NCBI GenBank assembly: GCA_964514385.1
Contig: CAZEQJ010000012.1
Location: 25,433 to 89,432 of the forward strand
Direction: 5' to 3'
DNA: 64,000 nucleotides
Source: CAZEQJ01 sp964514385
Lineage (GTDB): Bacteria; Bacteroidota; Bacteroidia; Cytophagales; Cyclobacteriaceae
The translations under genes were made by a program, and so were the position numbers. Numbering within the stretch: the first letter of the stretch is position 1; each line of letters starts with the position of its first letter. Shown here piece after piece: positions 1 to 10,137 of the stretch. The notes under the pieces were generated by a model. That model saw only the letters and a program-made list of their open reading frames with translations, was not told the origin of the DNA and made no database searches.

Positions 1-224
1 TACGGAAGTGATCATTGAAAACAGGTAGCACATCGATTAATAATGGTGGCTCCTGATTATATCTTCTACCTCATCAATTCTCGAAAAAAAACTCATCAAA
101 AATTTCACAACCTGAAATTAACACGAAATTAGTGTATATCTTTTCTTAATATTGAGTGTGGTCTGAAACCCGCAGTTTTTTCGCAAATTTCTATATTTCT
201 GATCATATTAACGGTCTTTTTAAA

Positions 225-1523
225 ATGAAAATAAACACCATAGTACTAACTCTTCTGGCTTTTTACTTTTTCTCATGTCAATCCACTGACTTTCAAAAGG
301 TGATTATTGTACAAGATGAGAAGGGTAAAAAACTGCAGGTAGGAAATGAGGACTTTTTCATACATGGAATGAACTGGGATTATTTTCCAATTGGCACCAC
401 ATACGATTATAATCTCTGGGATAAGGACGAAGAATTTATTCGTGAGGCACTGGATTACGAAATGGCATTGCTCCGTAACATGGGCGTGAATACGCTTCGG
501 CAATACGACAACATACCTCCGCGCTGGATCACCTATATTTATGACAATTTCGGTATCTACACCGTAATCAATCATTCCTTTGGCCGATATGGCATTACTA
601 CACCGGACGGTGAATGGGAGGCCAATACCGATTACACCAATATCCATACCCGGGAGTCACTGTTATCCGAAGCTGATGCTCTCGCAAGAAATTACCGGAA
701 TACACCCGGCCTGTTGATGTATCTGCTGGGGAATGAGAATAATTATGGACTGCACTGGGAAGGTGCCGCTACAGAGGACATTCCGACTGATGATACTCAA
801 AATGCTTTAGATAATGCGCGAGCAATGTACCGTCTTTTTAATGATGCCGCCATACGCATCAGGAAAATCGATAATGCAGTACCAGTTGCGATCTGCAATG
901 GTGACCTTCAATATATTGACATCATTGCCGAAGAATGTGATGCAGTTGACGTTTTCGGTACCAATATTTACAGAGGCAAATCATTTGACAGCACATTTAT
1001 TCACGTAAAAGAAAAATTAGGTATGCCCGTGATGCTGACTGAATTTGGCTCTGATGCTTACCATGCGATCGACAGCATAGAAGTCCAGAAAGAGCAGGCT
1101 TATTACCTCCTGCACAACTGGTACGAGGTCATGGTCAATGCCTATGGCCATAACAATGCAGGCAATGTACTTGGAGGCTTTACATTTCATTTCAGCGACG
1201 GATGGTGGAAACATCTCCAGGATAAAAATCTTCATATTCATGATACACATGCCTCCTGGTCCAACGGAGGGTACTCCTTCGACTACCATACTTCGCATAA
1301 TAACATGAATGAGGAATGGTTTGGCATTTGTGCCAAAGATACCCCTGCGGTGGAGGGTGGACATTATAAACTGAAGCCGCGGGCTGCGTACTACCTCCTG
1401 AGCGAAATCCACCGGCATAATCCGTATGAATATTCCACTACCAAAGACCTGGAGAAGGTTTTTAATGAATTAAGTATTGATAAGGCATTCGAGAACGCGC
1501 AAAACCTATCCCAAAACCAGTAA
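225..1523 (+). CDS. GH2-like TIM-barrel glycosidase lipoprotein
   Basis: Exported glycosidase with a TIM-barrel fold related to the GH2 catalytic domain, without the usual GH2 beta-sandwich domains. The ATG at 225 is chosen because it gives a lipoprotein signal (hydrophobic stretch ending FFSC); the frame is open further upstream but without a signal. The likely acid/base is Glu171 in LGNEN and the likely nucleophile Glu273 in MLTEFGS. It is the first gene of a tight run with GH149, GH17 and GH30 genes, so the substrate is inferred to be a beta-1,3-glucan or its oligosaccharides. Exact bond specificity cannot be read from the sequence; a transglycosylase is possible. Confidence 0.75.
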   Translation: MKINTIVLTLLAFYFFSCQSTDFQKVIIVQDEKGKKLQVGNEDFFIHGMNWDYFPIGTTYDYNLWDKDEEFIREALDYEMALLRNMGVNTLRQYDNIPPRWITYIYDNFGIYTVINHSFGRYGITTPDGEWEANTDYTNIHTRESLLSEADALARNYRNTPGLLMYLLGNENNYGLHWEGAATEDIPTDDTQNALDNARAMYRLFNDAAIRIRKIDNAVPVAICNGDLQYIDIIAEECDAVDVFGTNIYRGKSFDSTFIHVKEKLGMPVMLTEFGSDAYHAIDSIEVQKEQAYYLLHNWYEVMVNAYGHNNAGNVLGGFTFHFSDGWWKHLQDKNLHIHDTHASWSNGGYSFDYHTSHNNMNEEWFGICAKDTPAVEGGHYKLKPRAAYYLLSEIHRHNPYEYSTTKDLEKVFNELSIDKAFENAQNLSQNQ

Positions 1524-1535
1524 AAAAACCAACGA

Positions 1536-4500
1536 ATGAAAAACGTGAAGATAAACGGAGAGGAATATTTCAGGATAAGTAATCATGACCAGTTGCGCCC
1601 GTTTTTTATGAATATTGTTAGCGATTCTAATCATTGGATGTTCGTATCCAGCAACGGGGGTTTGACTGCAGGGCGTATAAACTCCGAATATGCTTTATTT
1701 CCATATTATACGGATGATAAAATAACCGACAACCACGATAACACAGGTAGTAAAACCATTTTCCGGGTAAATGATAAAATCTGGGAGCCATTCTCACCTC
1801 GCTTCCAGCATCTTTACAACCATACCCGGAATCTTTATAAAAATAAATACGGCAACCGGTTGATGTTTGAAGAAATCAACCACGACCTGTCACTCGTTTT
1901 TCGGTATGAATGGAGCACAAGCCATAAATATGGGTTTCTCCGCAATTGTTTTTTACTAAATACAGGGTCTGATCCGCAACAACTCACTCTCCTTGACGGT
2001 CTCCAGAATATCATGCCTGCCGGTGTTCCATCAGATTTGCAAAACAACACCTCTAACCTGGTGAACGCCTACAAGCGGTGCGAGCTTGATCAAAATTCCG
2101 GCCTTGGGATATTTTCATTAAGCGCCGTTATAATAGACCGGGCGGAACCAAGCGAAGCCCTTAAAGCAAATTCAGTATGGTCTGCAGGCCTTGAAAACCC
2201 TACTTACCTGCTTTCGACTCTGCAGCTGGATGATTTCCGGAATGGAAGGGAAATCCGGCCCGAGCATGATATCAAGGGAGAAAGAGGTGCTTATTTTATT
2301 TCGGGCGATGTCACACTTTTACCCGGGAAATCAGCGTCATGGAGCCTTATTGCAGACGTAAATAAAAGTCAGGCCGACATTGCCTCACTCATCCAAAATA
2401 TATCAGAAAAGGGTGATTCGCTGCTTCAGGAAGTAGAAATGGATAGAGACTGGGGCACACATAATCTTGCCGGACTGATAGCCTCAGCGGACGGGATGCA
2501 GCTAAGCAGCGACGCAAAGCTCAATGCCCGTCACATTTCGAATACCCTTTTCAATGTCATGCGTGGTGGCATATTTGATGATGGCTATAATATCGCAAAA
2601 TGGGACATCGAAAACTTCATTAAAAGCGCCAATAGGGATGTGTATCAAAAGCATCAGGATATCATCCATAAACTCCCGGACCGATTACGCCTGGAAGAGC
2701 TTTTTGCAGCCGCAGATGCTACCGGCGACCCTGACCTCATCCGGATAACCCGTGAATACCTGCCATTGAAATTCAGCAGACGACACGGTGACCCCAGCCG
2801 TCCCTGGAACAGGTTTTCTATCAACACAGTAAGCGAGAAGGACGGCTCAAAAGTGCTGGATTATGAAGGTAACTGGCGTGATATTTTCCAGAACTGGGAG
2901 GCTTTGGCTCATGCCTATCCGGGATATATTCAATCCATGATCACAAAATTCCTGAATGCTACTACACTGGATGGATACAACCCCTACAGGGTTATGAAGC
3001 ACGGCTTCGACTGGGAAGTGATTGACGAACACGACCCCTGGGCATATATCGGATACTGGGGAGACCACCAGATCATATACCTGCAAAAGTTTCTGGAGTT
3101 TATAAAGGACCATTTCCCGGACCGAATGCAAAAAATAATGGGCGAATCGTGGTTTGTTTTTGCTAACGTACCTTATAAAATCAAGGCCTACCGGGAGATA
3201 TGTCAAAACCCGAAAGATACCATCATTTTCGATACAGCAGAAGACCTTAAAATCAGAGCATTGCGCGATAAAATCGGTGCTGACGGCGCCATAAGAATGG
3301 CAGATAGTACGCCTGTCTGTGCCGGCTTCATTGAAAAATTATTGATTACTGCTCTCACAAAACTCTCCAATTTTGTACCTGAAGGCGGTATTTGGATGAA
3401 TACTCAACGACCCGAATGGAATGACGCCAATAATGCCCTGGTTGGAAATGGCGTTTCTATGGTCACGCTTTACTATCTGCGTCGTTTTTTTAGCTTTTTC
3501 ATTGATATTTTACCGTCAGATGGTGAAGTGGATGTGGCAGCACCACTTCATTCCTTTTATGCTGGCATCAAAAATGCCTTGACATCCCATCATGACCTTC
3601 TGTCTGATGCCATCGACGATACCTATAGAAAATCCATTATGGATATGCTGGGCGAAGCAGGGAGTGAATACAGGCAACAAGTTTACGCCGGAAAATGGTC
3701 TCACGAAGGTCAAAAACTCCCCTGTGATGAGCTTCGTGATTTCGGTGCTTTGGTGCTTCAATATCTGGATCATTCCATCAAAGCCAATAAACGTAAGGAT
3801 GGCCTTTACCATGCCTACAATCTGCTGAGTCTGTCCAAAGATAAGGCCGCAATCACCTATCTGGATGAGATGCTGGAAGGCCAGGTAGGCGTGCTTAGCT
3901 CGGGATATCTTGAGCCGGAGGAGTCAGTAAGTGTATTGGATGCATTAAAGCAAAGCCGGCTTTTCCGTGAAGACCAGTACAGTTATATTCTTTATCCTGA
4001 TAAAACGCTGCCCGGCTTTATGGAAAAAAACAGGGTGTCAGCTGACAAAATAGAACAAAGCAGTTTACTGAAACACCTTGTATCCATTGGTGACAACTCT
4101 ATACTGCAGAAATCGCCATACGGGCATTATCATTTTCATCCGGATTTCCGGAATGCAGATGTACTTAAGCAGGCATTGGAAAACCTTTCACCTGAGTTTT
4201 CTACACTTGTGGAAAATGAGAAGGGCAAGGTAATGGAACTCTACGAACAGGTTTTTAATCATAAAGCATTTACAGGAAGGTCAGGAACATTCTTCGCCTA
4301 TGAAGGTCTTGGATCAATTTACTGGCATATGGTATCCAAGTTGTTGCTTGCTACCAACGAATGTATCCGACAGGCAATTGACTCGAACAGCAGTCCTGAA
4401 ATTTCCGGCCGGCTGATGGAACATTACTATGAGATTCAAGCCGGCATCGGCACCCATAAAAGTCCGGAGCTCTATGGTGCCTTTTCTACCGATCCATATT

Positions 4501-4922
4501 CACATACACCCAAAGGAAAAGGTGTACAGCAACCTGGCATGACCGGGCAGGTAAAGGAAGATATCATTTCAAGGCTATTCGAGCTGGGCGTTCAGGTACA
4601 GCAAGGAAAATTGATTTTTGCCCCGGAGCTGCTGCAAAAGGATGAGTTTTTGAAGGAGCCTGCTGTATTTGAATTTTATGATGTCCACCTGGAGGTGAAA
4701 GAAATCAGGCTTGATACAGGCTCTCTGGCCTTTACCTATTGTCAGGTTCCTGTGATCTATCACCTGGGTGATCGTAATACAATCAAAATAAAGATTAAGG
4801 ATGGCTCATCAGAAGAAATCGATACAAATACATTAAATGAAAACCATAGTCATGAAATATTTATGCGTACCGGGAAAATTGAACGCATAGATGTAGGAAT
4901 AGACCAAACTCGATTAAAATAG
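1536..4922 (+). CDS. GH149-type beta-1,3-oligoglucan phosphorylase
   Basis: Very large (1128 residues) cytoplasmic protein without signal peptide. The length, the N-terminal phosphorylase-type sandwich region and the central (alpha/alpha)6 segment with RPEWNDANNALVGNG fit GH149, which phosphorolyses beta-1,3-oligoglucosides to glucose 1-phosphate; the related family GH94 uses an Asp in a comparable WND motif, here Asp630. It starts 12 bp after the upstream glycosidase and ends 3 bp before the GH17 gene. This places phosphorolysis inside the cell downstream of extracytoplasmic hydrolases. The family call is by recollection of length and motif; GH94 or GH161 are alternatives. Confidence 0.72.
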   Translation: MKNVKINGEEYFRISNHDQLRPFFMNIVSDSNHWMFVSSNGGLTAGRINSEYALFPYYTDDKITDNHDNTGSKTIFRVNDKIWEPFSPRFQHLYNHTRNLYKNKYGNRLMFEEINHDLSLVFRYEWSTSHKYGFLRNCFLLNTGSDPQQLTLLDGLQNIMPAGVPSDLQNNTSNLVNAYKRCELDQNSGLGIFSLSAVIIDRAEPSEALKANSVWSAGLENPTYLLSTLQLDDFRNGREIRPEHDIKGERGAYFISGDVTLLPGKSASWSLIADVNKSQADIASLIQNISEKGDSLLQEVEMDRDWGTHNLAGLIASADGMQLSSDAKLNARHISNTLFNVMRGGIFDDGYNIAKWDIENFIKSANRDVYQKHQDIIHKLPDRLRLEELFAAADATGDPDLIRITREYLPLKFSRRHGDPSRPWNRFSINTVSEKDGSKVLDYEGNWRDIFQNWEALAHAYPGYIQSMITKFLNATTLDGYNPYRVMKHGFDWEVIDEHDPWAYIGYWGDHQIIYLQKFLEFIKDHFPDRMQKIMGESWFVFANVPYKIKAYREICQNPKDTIIFDTAEDLKIRALRDKIGADGAIRMADSTPVCAGFIEKLLITALTKLSNFVPEGGIWMNTQRPEWNDANNALVGNGVSMVTLYYLRRFFSFFIDILPSDGEVDVAAPLHSFYAGIKNALTSHHDLLSDAIDDTYRKSIMDMLGEAGSEYRQQVYAGKWSHEGQKLPCDELRDFGALVLQYLDHSIKANKRKDGLYHAYNLLSLSKDKAAITYLDEMLEGQVGVLSSGYLEPEESVSVLDALKQSRLFREDQYSYILYPDKTLPGFMEKNRVSADKIEQSSLLKHLVSIGDNSILQKSPYGHYHFHPDFRNADVLKQALENLSPEFSTLVENEKGKVMELYEQVFNHKAFTGRSGTFFAYEGLGSIYWHMVSKLLLATNECIRQAIDSNSSPEISGRLMEHYYEIQAGIGTHKSPELYGAFSTDPYSHTPKGKGVQQPGMTGQVKEDIISRLFELGVQVQQGKLIFAPELLQKDEFLKEPAVFEFYDVHLEVKEIRLDTGSLAFTYCQVPVIYHLGDRNTIKIKIKDGSSEEIDTNTLNENHSHEIFMRTGKIERIDVGIDQTRLK

Positions 4923-4925
4923 CGA

Positions 4926-6188
4926 ATGATGAAATGGGCGGCTATATACTTAGCATTATCAGTAGTATTTACAGTTTCATGCAGCAAACAGGAAATGCAG
5001 TCAAAACATAATATATCAGCAAGCGAAATATTGGGTAATCCTGATTATACGGCGATATCGTATGGCGGATATCGTACAAACTCGAGGGAGATACAGCCTA
5101 CGGTAGGTGAATTGATGGAAGACATGAAAATACTTCACGCCATGGGTATTCGGATATTACGAACATATAATGTGCATCTGCCTCATGCTTCAAATGTGCT
5201 GAAAGCTATTGACAGCCTTCGCTCAAGCGATAAAAACTTCGAAATGTACGTTATGCTGGGCGCCTGGATTGATTGTAAAAACGCCTGGACAGACCTCCCT
5301 CCGGACCATGACCAGGAAAGTGAACGAAATCAGGAAGAGATAGATAAGGTCGTGGCATTGGCGCAGGAATACCCGGAAATAGTGAAAATCATTGCCGTTG
5401 GAAATGAGGCTATGGTAAAATGGGCCACGGCATATTATGTGCAGCCGGGCGTTATATTGAAATATGTGAATTATCTGCAAGGTCTGAAAAAATCCGGTAA
5501 ACTATCGGCTGACCTTTGGATTACCAGCTCTGATAATTTTGCCTCATGGGGCGGTGGTGGCGCAGAATACCATGTTGAGGATCTTAAAAAGCTCATTCAC
5601 GCTGTCGATTATATCTCTGTGCATACCTATCCCATGCACGACACACACTATAATCCGGTATTCTGGGGTATCAGTCCGGGTGATTCATCCCTTTCCAGGG
5701 AAGAGAAAATCCAGCATGCAATGGATCAGGCTGTGCAGTATGCCATTGATCAATATGAAAAAGTCTACCAATACATGGTAAGTGTGGGCGCAGATAAACC
5801 AATCCACATCGGCGAAACAGGATGGGCTACCCATGCAACCGGACATTATGGTCCTCGTGGCAGCCGCGCCTGCGATCAGTATAAAGAGGCTTTGTATTAC
5901 AATACAATGCGTGCATGGACTAAAGCCAACAATATTGCATGCTTTTATTTCGAAGCCTTTGACGAACCATGGAAAGACGCACAAAATCCGGAAGGATCAG
6001 AGAATCATTTCGGTCTGTTCACGGTAGATGGCAAAGCGAAATATGTGCTCTGGCAACTGGTCGATCAGGGCGTATTTCAAGGCCTTACACGTGGAGGAAA
6101 CCCAATTATCAAAACATATGAGGGAAATGTAAATACTTTAATGAAGGAGGTACTTCTGCCTCCGGAAAACGAACTGATAAAGGAATGA
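4926..6188 (+). CDS. GH17-family beta-1,3-glucanase lipoprotein
   Basis: Lipoprotein (signal ending TVSC-S at about residue 19) with a GH17-like TIM barrel. The predicted acid/base is Glu161 in VGNEAMVKW and the nucleophile Glu297 in HIGETGWAT, the two hallmark GH17 positions. FYFEAFDEPWK near residue 340 is the usual C-terminal aromatic strand. GH17 enzymes cut or transglycosylate beta-1,3-glucan. It starts 3 bp after the GH149 gene and its stop overlaps the GH30 start in ATGA, so translation is probably coupled. Two adjacent ATG codons (4926, 4929) could serve as start. Confidence 0.85.
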   Translation: MMKWAAIYLALSVVFTVSCSKQEMQSKHNISASEILGNPDYTAISYGGYRTNSREIQPTVGELMEDMKILHAMGIRILRTYNVHLPHASNVLKAIDSLRSSDKNFEMYVMLGAWIDCKNAWTDLPPDHDQESERNQEEIDKVVALAQEYPEIVKIIAVGNEAMVKWATAYYVQPGVILKYVNYLQGLKKSGKLSADLWITSSDNFASWGGGGAEYHVEDLKKLIHAVDYISVHTYPMHDTHYNPVFWGISPGDSSLSREEKIQHAMDQAVQYAIDQYEKVYQYMVSVGADKPIHIGETGWATHATGHYGPRGSRACDQYKEALYYNTMRAWTKANNIACFYFEAFDEPWKDAQNPEGSENHFGLFTVDGKAKYVLWQLVDQGVFQGLTRGGNPIIKTYEGNVNTLMKEVLLPPENELIKE

Positions 6189-7675
6189 AGTATATAATCA
6201 ACACACTTATAGTCGTCATTTTTATGTCGTGCACTACTAAAAACCCGCTCAAGGTAGATATCATCGAAACTGCTGCCAACGGGCATAAGCTGACAGAAAT
6301 ACTCCCGATAGATATCGTGACAGAAAATACGATCACAATAGACGCGGGCACCACCTACCAGAAGATCACAGGTTTTGGTGGGTCATTTACTGAGTCCTCG
6401 GCCTATCTGCTTAATCAAATGAGCGATACAAAGCGAAAGCAAATACTTGAAGCCTATTTTGGGGATGATGGTGCGGCATATTCGCTTACCCGTACCCATA
6501 TGAATTCCTGCGACTTCTCGCTTGGCCATTATTCATACGCACCGGTGCCTGAAGATATGGATCTGCAGCATTTTACGATTGAGGAAGACCGTGGCGACAT
6601 TATCCCCATGATAAAGGAGGCAATGGAAATTTCTTCAGAAGGATTTAAGCTGATTGCATCACCATGGACGGCGCCTCCGTGGATGAAGGACAATAACGAT
6701 TGGGTAGGAGGTAAGCTTTTGCCTGAATACTATGATGTCTGGGCACGATTTTTTTCCAGATACTGGGATGAATACCAAAAGGAAGGCATTGAAGTATGGG
6801 GATTTACCATCGAAAATGAACCGCATGGCAATGGTAATAACTGGGAAAGCATGCATTATACACCTGAGGAAATGACAGATTTTGTTGTCAATCACCTTAA
6901 ACCAACACTCGTAAACGACGGAAAAGGAGATGTGATACTGCTGGGATATGACCAGAATCGTGCCGGTATTAAGGAATGGGTGGACGTAATGTATGCTACG
7001 GGAGAAACTTCGGCTGCATATGATGGTACAGCCATTCACTGGTATGAAAGCACCTACGATTTTTTTCCAGATGCACTCCAATATGCCCACCAAAAAGCAC
7101 CAGACAAATACCTGATACAGACAGAAGCCTGTGTAGATGCCGAGGTGCCTAAATGGAAAGACGACGATTGGTACTGGAGCAAAGAAGCCACCGATTGGGG
7201 GTGGGATTGGGCACCGGAAGACCAGAAATACCTTCATCCCAAATATGTGCCTGTATTTCGGTATGCCCGCGATATAATCGGATGCCTGAACAACCGGGTC
7301 GATGGCTGGGTAGACTGGAATATGGTGCTTAATCGGCAGGGTGGACCCAACTGGTTCGAAAACTGGTGTGTTGCGCCCGTGATTGTGGATCCGGAGCTGG
7401 ATGAGATCTATTTTACACCCATTTACTATACATTGGTTCATTTTAGCCGGTATATACGTCCGGGAGCAATGGTAATTGATGCTAAAAGCTCCGATGAGAC
7501 TTTAATGGTGACGGCAGCACAAAACCCGGATGGCTCAATAGCAGCGGTGATATTCAACGAGTATCCTGAAGAAAAAACATTCAACCTAACCTTTAACGGC
7601 CGGACAACAACGATAAGGATAAGTCCGAGTGCCATCCAAACCATAACGATCTCCAACCAACCTGATCAGATATGA
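6185..7675 (+). CDS. GH30-family beta-glucanase lipoprotein
   Basis: Lipoprotein (signal ending FMSC) with a GH30 catalytic barrel: GFGGSFTESSAYLL at the N-terminus, acid/base Glu212 in TIENEPHGN, nucleophile Glu314 in QTEACVD, and a C-terminal beta domain with VIFNEYPEEKTF. GH30 members include glucosylceramidases and exo-beta-1,6-glucanases. In this locus beta-1,6-glucosidase activity on laminarin side chains is the most economical inference. It overlaps both neighbours by 4 bp (ATGA), the tightest coupling in the operon. Confidence 0.9.
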   Translation: MKYIINTLIVVIFMSCTTKNPLKVDIIETAANGHKLTEILPIDIVTENTITIDAGTTYQKITGFGGSFTESSAYLLNQMSDTKRKQILEAYFGDDGAAYSLTRTHMNSCDFSLGHYSYAPVPEDMDLQHFTIEEDRGDIIPMIKEAMEISSEGFKLIASPWTAPPWMKDNNDWVGGKLLPEYYDVWARFFSRYWDEYQKEGIEVWGFTIENEPHGNGNNWESMHYTPEEMTDFVVNHLKPTLVNDGKGDVILLGYDQNRAGIKEWVDVMYATGETSAAYDGTAIHWYESTYDFFPDALQYAHQKAPDKYLIQTEACVDAEVPKWKDDDWYWSKEATDWGWDWAPEDQKYLHPKYVPVFRYARDIIGCLNNRVDGWVDWNMVLNRQGGPNWFENWCVAPVIVDPELDEIYFTPIYYTLVHFSRYIRPGAMVIDAKSSDETLMVTAAQNPDGSIAAVIFNEYPEEKTFNLTFNGRTTTIRISPSAIQTITISNQPDQI

Positions 7676-9102
7676 CTACCATAAAAACTGCCGCAAAAGA
7701 TATAGTTCCGTTAGGTCAGAAGGCTGCCTATGGTACAGGAAACCTGGTACTCAACCTTCTGCCTGCTTCTCTGAGTATCTTCATGTTTTTTCTGGTTACC
7801 GCATTCGGCATGGATCCTTTCCTTGCAGGCTTACTGGGAGGTCTACCGAGAATATTTGATGCAATTACAGACCCGATTATGGGTTTTATTACTGATAATA
7901 CCAGAAGCAAATGGGGCCGGAGAAGACCTTATATTGTTATCGGAGCTATCGCCAGCGGGGTTGTATTTGCCTTGCTGTGGCAGCTTAACCCGGATCATTC
8001 CGTCGCTTACAATTTCTGGTATTTTCTGATTTTTTCCCTGCTTTTTACCCTTGGCAATACCATGTTTGCCACACCATTTGTAGGGCTGGGTTATGAGATG
8101 ACGTCCGATTATAACGAACGTACACGACTTATGGCTTTTGCACAGACCATGGGCCAGATCGCATGGATGATCGTACCCTGGTTTTGGGTGATTGTGGCTG
8201 ACCCTGATTTATTTGCTGACCAGTCCGCAGGAGTACGTCAGATGGCTATAATTGTAGGTGCCGCCTGTATTATCCTGGGTATTACACCCGGACTATTCTG
8301 CAAAGGAATAGACGCCAGCCATATGGAAGGACGTGCCGATTTAAGTCTGCGCAGTCTGGGTAAAAACCTGAAAAGCCTTCTGAAGAGCATTGGTGAAATA
8401 GGAAAAAACGGCCCTTTCATGCGCCTTTGCGGTGCTACTTTTCTGGTATTTAACGGGTTTCAGCTTGTCTCCGGCTTTGCTTATTATATCATTGTATTTC
8501 ATATGTTTAACGGGGACTACGGCCTTACCGGATCCTGGCCCGCTTGGTTTTCTACCATGAGTGCAGTAGCTACTGCTTTTTTAGTTATTCCTATAATATC
8601 CAAAATGTCGGATGCATGGGGAAAGCGTAATGCCTTTATCGTTGCTACCGTCATCTCAATCATAGGCTATGGACTTAAATGGTGGGGCTTCAGCGGAATA
8701 AATACATGGCTGATCTTTATGCCAATACCGTTTATGTCCTTCGGCATCGGAGGCCTGTTTACCCTTATGATGAGCATGACAGCAGATGTATGTGACCTGG
8801 ATGAATTGCGCAATGGCATGCCACGAAAGGAAGGGACGTTTGGTGCGATCTACTGGCTTATGGTAAAAATCGGACAGGCTATAGCCCTGATTTTGGCAGG
8901 TCTTGTTTTAAAAATGGTAGGCTTTATACCCGACGCTGCAATACAAAGCAGTGAAACCATGACCCAGCTTCGCCTGGCCGACATCATCATTCCGGCTGCA
9001 ACCGCAGGACTGGCCATTTTTGTGATGCGCGGATACAATATTACCGAATCCAGAGCGCGGGAAATAAAAGCAGAGCTGGTTGATCGCCGTGGCGAGCTGT
9101 AA
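7672..9102 (+). CDS. GPH/MFS-type sugar:cation symporter
   Basis: Twelve-segment inner-membrane transporter of the glycoside-pentoside-hexuronide:cation family within the MFS. Visible hallmarks are the cytoplasmic loop DAITDPIMGFITDNTRSKWGRRRPYI after the second segment and MTADVCDLDELRNGMPRKEGTFGAIYW in the second half. It presumably imports the oligoglucosides released outside by the GH enzymes so that the cytoplasmic GH149 and GH17 proteins can use them. It overlaps the GH30 gene by 4 bp. Confidence 0.88.
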   Translation: MTTIKTAAKDIVPLGQKAAYGTGNLVLNLLPASLSIFMFFLVTAFGMDPFLAGLLGGLPRIFDAITDPIMGFITDNTRSKWGRRRPYIVIGAIASGVVFALLWQLNPDHSVAYNFWYFLIFSLLFTLGNTMFATPFVGLGYEMTSDYNERTRLMAFAQTMGQIAWMIVPWFWVIVADPDLFADQSAGVRQMAIIVGAACIILGITPGLFCKGIDASHMEGRADLSLRSLGKNLKSLLKSIGEIGKNGPFMRLCGATFLVFNGFQLVSGFAYYIIVFHMFNGDYGLTGSWPAWFSTMSAVATAFLVIPIISKMSDAWGKRNAFIVATVISIIGYGLKWWGFSGINTWLIFMPIPFMSFGIGGLFTLMMSMTADVCDLDELRNGMPRKEGTFGAIYWLMVKIGQAIALILAGLVLKMVGFIPDAAIQSSETMTQLRLADIIIPAATAGLAIFVMRGYNITESRAREIKAELVDRRGEL

Positions 9103-9121
9103 TCATTAATATAACATCATC

Positions 9122-10003
9122 ATGTCATTACGAAAAGAACGATTCAAATCCCTGACACCACGTCACTACAATGAAAAATCAATAGGGGAACTTAAAGTCC
9201 GCGCAAAAGAGCTGCTTGAGGCTGGCATCCACGGCTTTTGCTTTAGCGCCTACGAAGAAGGCCAAAAACCAGGAGACCATCTGTCGGAAGCGCAGGTACG
9301 ACGGAGACTGGAGATTATGAGGCCTTATACCAAATGGGTTCGCTCATTTTCGTGCATTGAGGGTAATGAATATATCCCTAAAATCGCAAAAGAGCTGGGC
9401 ATGAATACCCTTGTCGGGGCATGGCTTGGAAAAGATGCTCAAAAGAACAAGGAAGAAATCGAAGGACTGATCAGTCTTGCCAACTCCGGATTGGCAGATG
9501 TGGCAGCTGTGGGTAATGAAGTGATGTACCGCGGCGACCTTTCCGAAGATGAATTACTAACGTTTATTCAGGAAGTGAAATCATCAGTGACCGTCCCCGT
9601 CGGCTATGTCGATGCTTATTATGAGTTTGAAGACCGTCCCAGGATCACCGGACTTTGCGATGTGATTCTGACCAATTGTTATCCGTTCTGGGAGGGATGC
9701 AGCCTTGAATATTCATTGCTTTACATGAAAGAAATGTACCGCATTGCCCGGCAGGCAGGTAAGGGGAAGCGGGTGATCATCACCGAAACTGGCTGGCCCG
9801 AAATGGGATCAAGTCTTTATGGAGCGGTGCCTTCAGAGGAGAACTTTCTGCGCTATTTCATCAGCACACAGGAATGGTCGAAGGATGAAGGGATTGAAAT
9901 TTTTTATTTTTCTTCTTTTGATGAAGCGTGGAAGATAGAAAACGAAGGTGATGTCGGTGCCTGCTGGGGCATCTGGGATAAAAATGAGAAGTTAAAACTG
10001 TAG
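9122..10003 (+). CDS. cytoplasmic GH17-like glycosidase
   Basis: A 293-residue GH17-like barrel without signal peptide, unlike the lipoprotein paralogue at 4926. The two expected glutamates are present: Glu133 in VGNEVMY and Glu222 in ITETGWPEMG, followed by FYFSSFDEAWK. It starts 19 bp after the transporter gene and is the last gene before the terminator at 10057. Its likely role is trimming imported beta-1,3-oligoglucosides in the cytoplasm beside the phosphorylase. Substrate is inferred from context. Confidence 0.82.
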   Translation: MSLRKERFKSLTPRHYNEKSIGELKVRAKELLEAGIHGFCFSAYEEGQKPGDHLSEAQVRRRLEIMRPYTKWVRSFSCIEGNEYIPKIAKELGMNTLVGAWLGKDAQKNKEEIEGLISLANSGLADVAAVGNEVMYRGDLSEDELLTFIQEVKSSVTVPVGYVDAYYEFEDRPRITGLCDVILTNCYPFWEGCSLEYSLLYMKEMYRIARQAGKGKRVIITETGWPEMGSSLYGAVPSEENFLRYFISTQEWSKDEGIEIFYFSSFDEAWKIENEGDVGACWGIWDKNEKLKL

Positions 10004-10056
10004 TTTCTGTTTCACTTAGCTTCAGTAATGAGAATTTTCATTCCTGAATATTAAAT

Positions 10057-10082
10057 AGGCGCAACCATAAGTGCCTTTTTTT
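10057..10082 (+). terminator. Rho-independent terminator of the glucan operon
   Basis: AGGCGC (10057-10062) pairs with GTGCCT (10071-10076), with one G-U pair and an 8-nt loop, followed by a run of seven T. It lies 54 bp after the GH17 stop and before the next gene. Confidence 0.8.
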
Positions 10083-10137
10083 CGTGTAAATAATAGTATT
10101 GCTATTATTTATAGCAGCTTTACCCTTATGCATTTTT

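Noticed and set aside
6659..7441. Long open frame on the minus strand inside the GH30 gene
   Set aside because: It lies fully antisense to a gene with clear catalytic motifs, and its translation shows no recognisable domain.
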